Source of the DNA: Myxococcus stipitatus DSM 14675
GTDB lineage: Bacteria > Myxococcota > Myxococcia > Myxococcales > Myxococcaceae
Length of the DNA: 64,000 bases
Reading direction: 5' to 3'
Assembly (NCBI RefSeq): GCF_000331735.1
Contig: NC_020126.1
Coordinates: forward strand, 8,249,501 to 8,313,500
A program made the position numbers and the translations under genes. The stretch's first letter is position 1, and every line of letters starts with the position of its first letter. Positions 1 through 6,946 of the stretch are shown piece by piece. The notes beneath the pieces are model-generated. The model had not been told where the DNA came from. It searched no databases and saw only the letters and a list, made by a program, of their open reading frames with translations.

Positions 1-26
1 CTTCGGTCAGGCGGTGGAAAGGGTGA

Positions 27-1727
27 CTAGAAGCGGTCCGGGGCGGTGTTGCCGACCACCTCTTCCAGGGTGGTGGCGCCGTCCATCACCTTCTTGAGAC
101 CGCTCATGCGCAGGCTGCTCATGCCCAGGCGGATGGCCTCCTGCTTGAGCTCCGCGGCGGACGCGCCGTTGATGACCAGCTCCTTGAGGCCGTCCCAGAA
201 GGGCATGACCTCGTAGATGGCCACGCGGCCCCGGTAGCCGCGGTCGTTGCAGTCGCGGCAGCCGACCTTCTCGTACAGCGTGAAGGTGCCGATCTTGTCC
301 GGGGGCACGCCGGCGTCGATGAGGGCCTGCTCGTCCACGTGGTCCGCGGGCTTCTTGCACGCGGGGCACAGCCGGCGCGCCAGCCGCTGGGCGAGGATGA
401 GGTTGAGCGAGGCCGTCACGAGGAACGGCTCGATGCCCATGTTGAGCAGACGGCTCACCGTGCCCGGGGCGTCGTTGGTGTGCAGCGTGGAGAGCACCAG
501 GTGGCCCGTGAGCGCGGCCTTCACGCCGATCTCCGCCGTCTCGAAGTCGCGGATCTCACCAATCATGATGATGTCCGGGTCCTGGCGCAGGAAGCTGCGC
601 AGGGCGGCGGCGAAGTTCAGGCCGATGTCGTCATGCATCTGCACCTGGTTGATGCCGGCGAAGTTGAACTCGACCGGGTCCTCGGCGGTGCAGATGTTGG
701 TGCCCACGTCGTTGAGGCTGGAGAGCGCCGAGTACAGCGTCGTCGTCTTGCCGGAGCCCGTGGGGCCCGTCACCAGCACCATGCCGTACGGCCGGTCGAT
801 GGCCTCCTTGAACCAGGCCAGGGGCTCCGGGTCGAAGCCCAGCTTCGTCATGTCGAGCTGGAGGTTGCTCTTGTCGAGCAACCGCATGACGACCTTCTCG
901 CCGAAGAGCGTGGGACACACGCTCACGCGGAAGTCCATCTCCTTGCCGCCGCCAATCTTGATCTTGATGCGGCCGTCCTGCGGCAGGCGGCGCTCGGAGA
1001 TGTCGAGCGAGGCCATGATCTTCAAACGCGAGGTGATCGCGTTGCGCAGCTTCATGGGCGGCCGCATGACCTCGTACATCACGCCGTCGATGCGGAAGCG
1101 GACGCGGAAGTCGCGCTCGTAGGGCTCGATGTGGATGTCGGACGCGCGCTTCTTGATGGCGTCCATGAGGATGAGATTCACGAGCTTGACCACGGGCGCG
1201 TCGTCCGCGGCCTTGGCCATCTCATCGATGTTCTCCGTCTCCTCCTTCGCCAGCTCGATGTCGTCGGCCACGTCGCCGACGATGTCCTCCATCGAGGGGC
1301 CCTTCTCCGCGTAGTACCGCTCGATGGCCTCGCGGATGGAGACCTCGGACGCGACCACCGTCTCGATGTTGTAGCCGGTGAGGAACTTCAGGTCGTCCAC
1401 CGCGAAGATGTTGGACGGGTCGCACATCGCGACGATGAGCGAGGGGCCCGCGCGGTTGACGGGAATCACCAGGTGCTTCTCGGCCACTTCCTTGGGCACG
1501 AGCTTGATGATGTCCGGGTCGATGTCGAAGTCTTTGAGGTTGATGGCCGGCACGCCGTACTGCTTGGAGAGGAAGTCGGTGAGCTTCGACTCCTCGATGG
1601 CGCCCGTCTTGATGAGCGCGGTGCCGATGCGCGTGCCGCTCTTCTGCTGCTCTTCCTGGGCCTTGCGCAGTTGCTGGACGGAGATGAGGTTCTCGCGGAC
1701 CAGCAGTTCACCCAATCGACCGGACAT
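27..1727 (-). CDS. pilB: Type IV pilus assembly ATPase PilB
   Basis: Hexameric cytoplasmic motor that powers pilus extension for twitching (social) motility. The 566-residue product has an N-terminal MshEN/T2SSE_N-type region (about 1-160), then the secretion ATPase core with Walker A GPTGSGKT near 316-323, and the zinc-binding tetracysteine CPAC (about 453) and CRDC (about 493) of extension ATPases. I chose the ATG that begins MSGRLGELL rather than an upstream in-frame start, because it has an AAGAGG ribosome-binding sequence and matches the usual N-terminus. 566 residues is, from memory, the length of Myxococcus xanthus PilB. Transcription runs toward the left edge, where pilT/pilC would be expected in myxobacteria. 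Identification is very secure. Confidence 0.97.
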   Translation of the reverse strand: MSGRLGELLVRENLISVQQLRKAQEEQQKSGTRIGTALIKTGAIEESKLTDFLSKQYGVPAINLKDFDIDPDIIKLVPKEVAEKHLVIPVNRAGPSLIVAMCDPSNIFAVDDLKFLTGYNIETVVASEVSIREAIERYYAEKGPSMEDIVGDVADDIELAKEETENIDEMAKAADDAPVVKLVNLILMDAIKKRASDIHIEPYERDFRVRFRIDGVMYEVMRPPMKLRNAITSRLKIMASLDISERRLPQDGRIKIKIGGGKEMDFRVSVCPTLFGEKVVMRLLDKSNLQLDMTKLGFDPEPLAWFKEAIDRPYGMVLVTGPTGSGKTTTLYSALSSLNDVGTNICTAEDPVEFNFAGINQVQMHDDIGLNFAAALRSFLRQDPDIIMIGEIRDFETAEIGVKAALTGHLVLSTLHTNDAPGTVSRLLNMGIEPFLVTASLNLILAQRLARRLCPACKKPADHVDEQALIDAGVPPDKIGTFTLYEKVGCRDCNDRGYRGRVAIYEVMPFWDGLKELVINGASAAELKQEAIRLGMSSLRMSGLKKVMDGATTLEEVVGNTAPDRF

Positions 1728-1942
1728 TCGTGAAGCCTCTTCCTTGTGGCAACGAAGGATGGGACGGGCGGGGGCCCGCCTCGCTCTCGGGGAGCCAGGG
1801 GCGATGCCTCGGGGCCCCACAGCACCTTTGGCACGGTTCCTGACAGTGGATTAGAGGGGAGCCGCGCACATCCGTCAAGGCGCCCTCGTGGGGGGCCCCA
1901 AGCCTCCAACCCATTGAACACGCACGGGAAAAATGTGCGCGC

Positions 1943-2872
1943 TCAGGCTCCGGTCCGCGCAATCACCGTGCGCGCCGCCTCCACGTCGCGCTTGATCTGC
2001 CCCGTCAGCTCCGCCACGGAGCCGAAGCGCTGCTCGGGACGCAGCCGCTCCAGGAACTCTACGCGCAGCTCACGGCCGTAGAGGTCGCCCGCGAAGTCCA
2101 GCAGGTGCGCCTCGATGGTGACCTCGGTGCCTCCGAAGGTGGGCTTGATGCCGATGTTGGCGGCGCCGCCGTACCAGGTCCCGGGGGACTCGCCCCCCAC
2201 CAGGCGCACGCGGATGGCGTACACGCCCGGCGCGGGACGCAGCTCGTTCTGCGTGTCCACGTTCGCGGTGGGAAAGCCGATGGTCCTCCCCCGCCCCGCG
2301 CCCGCCACCACCATGCCGTCCAAATCGAACGGCCGGCCCAACAGCCGACACGCGGCGGACACCCGGCCCTCCAGGATGTACTCGCGCACCCGCGAGGACG
2401 AGGCCACCACCCCATCCACCGTGACGGGGGCCACCACGTGGACCTTGGCGCCTCGCCGGCCGGCGGCCTCGCGCAGCGTGTCCACCGTGCCCGCGCGCGC
2501 GGCGCCGTAGGTGAAGTCGCTGCCCACCACCACGTGCGCCACGCCCAGCGCGTCGAACAGCGTGGCCTCGAAGTCGGCGGGCACCGTCCGGGCGTAGTCG
2601 CGCGAGAACGACTGCACCACCGTGGCCTCCAGGCCCAGGCCGGCGAGCAGCTCCAGACGGCGAGGCAGGAGGGTGATGAGCTTGGGCGCCAGGTCCGGCT
2701 GGAGCACCTTGCCCGGGTGGGGGTTGAAGGTGAACGCCGCGGGGGGGGCGTGCCGACGTGCCTCCGCGAAGAGGGCCTGGTGGCCCACGTGTACGCCGTC
2801 GAAGTTGCCCAGAGCGAGCGCCCGGCCGATCAGCGCCCGGCCCGCCTCGGCCACCGAGTGGAAGACCTTCAT
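1943..2872 (-). CDS. ribF: Bifunctional riboflavin kinase/FAD synthetase RibF
   Basis: Phosphorylates riboflavin to FMN and adenylylates FMN to FAD in the cytoplasm. The 309-residue protein has the N-terminal nucleotidyltransferase signature GNFDGVHVGH near residue 22 and the C-terminal flavokinase motif GRTIGFPTANV around residue 197, in the usual order and length for the family. A much longer in-frame reading frame extends upstream, but that part lies antisense to trmB and has no recognisable domain. The ATG giving MKVFHSVAEAG is therefore the start. The gene is divergent from trmB, with starts about 70 bp apart. Confidence 0.96.
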   Translation of the reverse strand: MKVFHSVAEAGRALIGRALALGNFDGVHVGHQALFAEARRHAPPAAFTFNPHPGKVLQPDLAPKLITLLPRRLELLAGLGLEATVVQSFSRDYARTVPADFEATLFDALGVAHVVVGSDFTYGAARAGTVDTLREAAGRRGAKVHVVAPVTVDGVVASSSRVREYILEGRVSAACRLLGRPFDLDGMVVAGAGRGRTIGFPTANVDTQNELRPAPGVYAIRVRLVGGESPGTWYGGAANIGIKPTFGGTEVTIEAHLLDFAGDLYGRELRVEFLERLRPEQRFGSVAELTGQIKRDVEAARTVIARTGA

Positions 2873-2941
2873 GTCCCCCCTATACCAGTGTTTTTCCCTG
2901 GCCAGACCCCGCATGACCGTGGTTGGAGCGCCCCTACGCAC

Positions 2942-3562
2942 ATGCCTCGCCCTCGCCTGCTGCCAGACCCCGTTGGCCTCCACCTCGTCGAGATGTCGAC
3001 ACCTCCCGACTGGGACGCCGAGTTCGGCTTCTCCGGCCCGCTGGAGCTCGAAATCGGCTCCGGCGCCGGTGGCCATGCCCTGGAGTACTGCCGCCGCAAC
3101 CCGCACGTGCGCTTCGTCGCCTTCGAGTGGCGCAAGAAGTACGCCCGGGACACCCTGGACCGCGCCGCCAAGGCGGGCCTGCGCAACCTGCGCGTCGTCG
3201 AGTCCGACGCCCGCTTCGTCGTCCCTCGCATCTTCGCGGACGACACCCTCTCCGCCATCCACCTCCAGTTCCCCGACCCGTGGTGGAAGCGCGCACACGC
3301 CAAGCGCGCCGTCGTCCAGCCCACCTTCGCCCGGCTCCTGCTGGGAAAGCTCGCCCCGGGGGGCCTCTTCGACATGCGCACCGACGTCCAGGACCGCGGG
3401 GAGAACATGCTCTCCATCCTGGAATCCGTCGGATTCCACAACCCCTTGGGTTCCGGTGTCTTCCACCCGTATGACCCGGAGGAAGTGCCGTCCACGCGCG
3501 AGCGGCGCTACCTGACGACGGGGGAACCCGTCTACCGCGCCCGGCTCACCCGCCCCCGCTGA
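2942..3562 (+). CDS. trmB: tRNA (guanine-N7-)-methyltransferase TrmB
   Basis: SAM-dependent enzyme that makes m7G46 in the tRNA variable loop. The 206-residue protein shows the SAM-binding motif LEIGSGAGG near residue 37 and the family signature FPDPWWKRAHAKRAVV near residue 109, then the Asp-containing segment GGLFDMRTD. The start is the ATG of MPRPRLLPD. The same frame is open far upstream, but there it is antisense to ribF. Typical length for a short bacterial TrmB. Confidence 0.95.
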   Translation: MPRPRLLPDPVGLHLVEMSTPPDWDAEFGFSGPLELEIGSGAGGHALEYCRRNPHVRFVAFEWRKKYARDTLDRAAKAGLRNLRVVESDARFVVPRIFADDTLSAIHLQFPDPWWKRAHAKRAVVQPTFARLLLGKLAPGGLFDMRTDVQDRGENMLSILESVGFHNPLGSGVFHPYDPEEVPSTRERRYLTTGEPVYRARLTRPR

Positions 3563-3670
3563 ACGTCCAGAAGACAGACACTTGCCCGACCCCTTGGCTT
3601 CCCCGGGTGGGCGGGGGAGAATCACAGTCATTCTGGCAGCGCGGGATGATTGTACCGGGGGCGCAACCGC

Positions 3671-4714
3671 ATGGCGGAGGGAGACAGGAAGAGGACGCAG
3701 GAGGTAGCCCATCGGCCGGGGTCCGGCGGGGAGCTCAGCGGCCGGACGGTGCTCATCGTCGACGACGACCCGGCGCATGTGGCGCATGTGCGGGAGGGGC
3801 TGGCGCCCCGGGGCTACCTCTTCAGGGAGGCCCATGACGGGCCCCAGGCGCTGTCGGCCATCCGCGAGTCCCGCCCGGACCTCATCCTCATGGATGTGGA
3901 GATGCCGGGGCTGGGCGGCGTGGAGGTGTGCCGCATCATCAAGGCCAACTCGGGCGAGGACGGCTTCGGCTTCATCCCGGTGATTCTCATGACGGCGCGT
4001 CAGGCGGCCGGCAAGGTGGAGGGGCTGGAGCTGGGGGCGGACGACTACCTGGTGAAGCCCTTCGACATGCTGGAGCTGTCGGCCCGCGTGAAGTCGATGC
4101 TGCGGCTCAAGGTGCTGCAGGACACGCTGGTGGAGAAGAACCGGGAGCTGGACAAGGCCAACAAGGAGCTGGCGCGGCGCCGCGAGGAGCTGCTCGCGCT
4201 CAGCCGCACGGACGCGCTGACGGGTCTGTTCAACCGCCGATGCTTCGAGGAGCGGCTCACCGAGGAGTTCGCCCGCTCCCGGCGCTACCAGTCTCCCCTG
4301 TCGCTGGTGATGCTGGACATCGACCACTTCAAGCGCATCAACGACACCTTCGGGCACCCCTTCGGGGACCAGGTGCTCAAGGCGGTGGCCCAGACGGCGC
4401 GCACGCGGCTGCGCGAGGTGGACGTGCTGGCGCGCTACGGCGGCGAGGAGTTCATCGCCCTCCTGCCGGAGACCAACCCCGTGGACGCGCTCAAGGTGTG
4501 TGAGCGCGTGCGCGAGGCCATCGCGGGGCTCGGGGTGGAGCACGTGGGCGTGGAGGGGAAACGGCAGGAGGTGAGGCTGACCGCGTCACTGGGCGTGGCC
4601 ACGGTGCCGTCGGCGGACCTGAACAGCGCGGAAGCGCTCCTGCGCGCGGCGGATGCCGGGCTTTATGCGGCCAAGGGAGCGGGCCGGAACCGTGTTCGGC
4701 AACACGTTCCGTGA
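3671..4714 (+). CDS. Response regulator with GGDEF output (diguanylate cyclase)
   Basis: Likely makes cyclic di-GMP in response to phosphorylation by an unlinked histidine kinase. In the 347-residue protein the receiver domain covers about residues 25-145, with acidic pocket DDD (31-33), phospho-acceptor Asp75 in LILMDVEMPG and the conserved Lys in LVKPFD. A coiled-coil signalling helix (about 150-180) leads into a GGDEF domain whose active site reads GGEEF (257-261). An intact RxxD inhibitory site (REVD, 248-251) lies five residues upstream, so product inhibition is expected. An in-frame TTG at 3650 is a possible but weaker start. No partner kinase is adjacent. Confidence 0.93.
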   Translation: MAEGDRKRTQEVAHRPGSGGELSGRTVLIVDDDPAHVAHVREGLAPRGYLFREAHDGPQALSAIRESRPDLILMDVEMPGLGGVEVCRIIKANSGEDGFGFIPVILMTARQAAGKVEGLELGADDYLVKPFDMLELSARVKSMLRLKVLQDTLVEKNRELDKANKELARRREELLALSRTDALTGLFNRRCFEERLTEEFARSRRYQSPLSLVMLDIDHFKRINDTFGHPFGDQVLKAVAQTARTRLREVDVLARYGGEEFIALLPETNPVDALKVCERVREAIAGLGVEHVGVEGKRQEVRLTASLGVATVPSADLNSAEALLRAADAGLYAAKGAGRNRVRQHVP

Positions 4715-4769
4715 GGGGGACGCAGCTGAGGCTTTCCCCCGGAGCCGCTTTGACCTAAACCCCGTTCCC

Positions 4770-5186
4770 ATGCGCTTGACCGCGACGACGACCTGGTTGC
4801 TCGCCCTGCTCCTGGTGGGCATGGGCGGCTGCAATCAGCCCCGCTTCGGTACACCGCAAGATGCGTATACGTCCTTCCACCGCCTGGTGAAGCGCGGCGA
4901 GCTGCGCGCGGCCTGGGGTGCCTTGTCCCAGCCCACGCAGGAGTCGCTGACGAAGCGGGCCCAGGCGGTGAGTGACGCGTCCGGGGGCGCGGTGAAACCC
5001 GAGCCCCTGGGTCTCTTCTTCGCGAATGTCCCCCCTCCTCCGGATGTTACGGAGGTCTCATTGGTCCGGGAGGCTGGCAACGAGGCGACCGTGCTCGTGC
5101 GCTCGTCAGGCAGCACCCATGAGGTCCGGATGGTCCGGGAGCCGTCAGGGTGGAAAGTGGACCTCTCAGCCTCCCTTCAGCCGTGA
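4770..5186 (+). CDS. Small predicted lipoprotein, unknown function
   Basis: A 138-residue protein with a signal sequence ending in lipobox GMGGC (Cys21), so probably lipidated and anchored in the envelope. The mature part (DAYTSFHRLVKRGELRAAW and a C-terminal RMVREPSGWKVDL) resembles the small alpha/beta DUF4878/NTF2-like lipoproteins that accumulate in Proteobacteria, but this is only a visual resemblance. It starts 55 bp after the diguanylate cyclase gene on the same strand and may be co-transcribed. The frame is open upstream of the chosen ATG, but the signal sequence fixes the start. Confidence 0.75.
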   Translation: MRLTATTTWLLALLLVGMGGCNQPRFGTPQDAYTSFHRLVKRGELRAAWGALSQPTQESLTKRAQAVSDASGGAVKPEPLGLFFANVPPPPDVTEVSLVREAGNEATVLVRSSGSTHEVRMVREPSGWKVDLSASLQP

Positions 5187-5229
5187 AGCCGGGCATGCCC
5201 GGACTCCTCGCATCAGGTAACGTACGACT

Positions 5230-6414
5230 GTGAACGATCGGAAGACACGGCGGGCGGTTCCCGCGGTCGAAGTCATCCGGCGGCCGGCCTCGACGCCCGG
5301 CAGCGCCGCGCAGACTCCTTCCCCCTCGGAACCCGCCCCCACGGCGCCCACGCCGCGCCCCACGCCCCGGCCCACGGCCGGTACGGCCTCTGCCCCTATC
5401 GCGCCGACTCCTCGGCCCACGGGGGTGGCACCCACGCCTCGTCCCGCCGCTCCCGCGGCGCCGGCCGGGCTGCGCCTGCCCCCACGCCTCGTCCCGTCGG
5501 CACGGTCGCCCGCTCCGGCGCCCCGCACGGTGACGCCGGGCGTGCGGCCCCCCGCGCCGCGCGCGCCTGGAGGCCCTGGCGCCTCGGGCCCGCGCCCGGG
5601 CGGATTCGGAGGCAGGCCCGGGGGCTTCCGTCCCTCGACGCCGCGGCCTCCGCCCACGCCCGAGCAAATCCTGGCGCTCGCGCAGCGCGAGCACGTGCCC
5701 GCGCGCATCGCCAAGGGTGAGCTGGAAGGCAAGATGAAGTGCCGCATCTGGCGCAAGCTGCACGCCGAGGAGGCCAAGCGCTTCGACCAGGTCTACGAGC
5801 TGATGGGACAGACGCCGAGCCTGTCGCTGGGAGACGCGTTCGGCGTGCTCCAGAGCGGCATGACGGTGGCCGAGTTCATGGCGCGCAAGGAGCGCACCCA
5901 GCGCAAGGCGGCCATCAAGCAGGCCCGCGGCGAGGTGGACAACGCCGTGGTCGCGGAGCTGCTGGGCGGCCTCATCAGCGGGAAGGTGGAGGTCTCCGTC
6001 GTGCTGGCGGAGCGCTCCCTGCTCGACACGCTGGTCGCCGAGGAGCCCATCGCCTTCACGCTGGAGCGCACGGGCCGGCTGGAGAAGCTGCAGGTGGTGC
6101 TGCTGGCGCGGCGCGCGGAGTGGGACCGGCTGTTGCCCGGGCTCGAGCGCGACGCGAAGCTCACGCAGAAGCCGGCCACCGTGGCCCGTCAGCCGGACAA
6201 GCGGCCGTACTCGGACCCGCGCGCGTTCCTGGACCACCTGGGGCAGATGGTGAAGCTGGTGCTGCGCAACGGCATCACGCTCCAGCTGCCGCTCATGCAC
6301 GTCGGCCGGTTCGACTTGCTGTTGGGTGAGACGGGGCACGAGGTCTTCGTCCCGCTCCACGCCCTGCTCCGCTTCGAGCCCGTCACCCAGAGCGCTCCCG
6401 CCGAAGGGGCCTGA
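5230..6414 (+). CDS. Pro/Ala-rich protein with C-terminal Hfq/Sm-like domain
   Basis: A 394-residue protein from a GTG start. Residues 15-135 are low-complexity Pro/Ala/Arg/Gly repeats (TPRPT, PRPGGF). Residues about 140-320 are helical and unrecognised. The last 70 residues look like an Sm fold: SDPRAFLDHLGQ, then LVLRNGITLQ, then FDLLLG, then VFVPLHALLRF. These align in order and spacing with Hfq (DPFLNALR; LVNGIKLQ; FDQF..LL; YKHAIS). If correct, it would be an RNA-binding protein with a disordered arginine-rich arm. The Hfq-like call is my own alignment by eye. The conserved Sm1 glycine after LQ is replaced by Leu. Next gene is 56 bp downstream. Confidence 0.7.
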   Translation: MNDRKTRRAVPAVEVIRRPASTPGSAAQTPSPSEPAPTAPTPRPTPRPTAGTASAPIAPTPRPTGVAPTPRPAAPAAPAGLRLPPRLVPSARSPAPAPRTVTPGVRPPAPRAPGGPGASGPRPGGFGGRPGGFRPSTPRPPPTPEQILALAQREHVPARIAKGELEGKMKCRIWRKLHAEEAKRFDQVYELMGQTPSLSLGDAFGVLQSGMTVAEFMARKERTQRKAAIKQARGEVDNAVVAELLGGLISGKVEVSVVLAERSLLDTLVAEEPIAFTLERTGRLEKLQVVLLARRAEWDRLLPGLERDAKLTQKPATVARQPDKRPYSDPRAFLDHLGQMVKLVLRNGITLQLPLMHVGRFDLLLGETGHEVFVPLHALLRFEPVTQSAPAEGA

Positions 6415-6470
6415 GAAGGCCCTGGCGCCGGGGGCGCTGCCCTCTCCTTCCGTACGACATCGAGGCCCGC

Positions 6471-6890
6471 ATGCGCCCCTTCATCTCCCGCATCATCAAG
6501 CCCTGGCTCGCGCTGGCCGCGACGGCCGCCATGGTGGCCGCCACGCAGCAAGGGTGCAGCAAGCCCAAGGACACGGCGTCCGCGGAAGCCGCGCCCACCG
6601 TCCCCGAGAAGCGGGAGAACGGCGTGCGCGTGGTGGAGCTGTCCGTGACGGAGAAGGGCTATGAGCCCAGCCCCGTGTCCCTCAAGAAGGGCGAGCCGGT
6701 GAAGCTGGTGGTCACGCGCAAGACGGACCTGACGTGCGCGACGGAGGTGGTGATGGACGGCTACGACATCAACACCCCGCTGCCGCTCAACGAGGCGGTG
6801 AGCATCACCTTCACGCCGAAGGAGTCCGGAAAGCTCGTCTACGGCTGCGCCATGGGGAAGATGATTTCCGGCGTATTCATGGTGGACTGA
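6471..6890 (+). CDS. Periplasmic cupredoxin-like (copper-binding) protein
   Basis: A 139-residue exported protein with an N-terminal hydrophobic signal followed by a Cys (TQQGC) that makes a poor lipobox. The mature domain is a Cupredoxin_1-type fold: a beta segment starting KRENGVRVVELSVTEKGY, a first Cys in DLTCATEVVMDGYDI, and a C-terminal YGCAMGKMISGVFMVD whose Cys and Met residues are the expected soft copper ligands. The pattern is like the small cupredoxins next to copper-transport ATPases, rather than plastocyanin, which carries His. No copper-resistance gene lies nearby, so the role (copper trafficking or redox) is open. Confidence 0.8.
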   Translation: MRPFISRIIKPWLALAATAAMVAATQQGCSKPKDTASAEAAPTVPEKRENGVRVVELSVTEKGYEPSPVSLKKGEPVKLVVTRKTDLTCATEVVMDGYDINTPLPLNEAVSITFTPKESGKLVYGCAMGKMISGVFMVD

Positions 6891-6946
6891 AGACGTAGGT
6901 CGAAATCTGGGCACCGCGCTGGGGCAGGTTAGTCTGCTCGGCCTGC

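Noticed and set aside
1840-1870. Sigma-54 promoter (TGGCACG element) near pilB/ribF
   Set aside because: TGGCACG is present, but the -12 TTGC element is missing at the right spacing and the orientation points toward the end of ribF, not a gene start.
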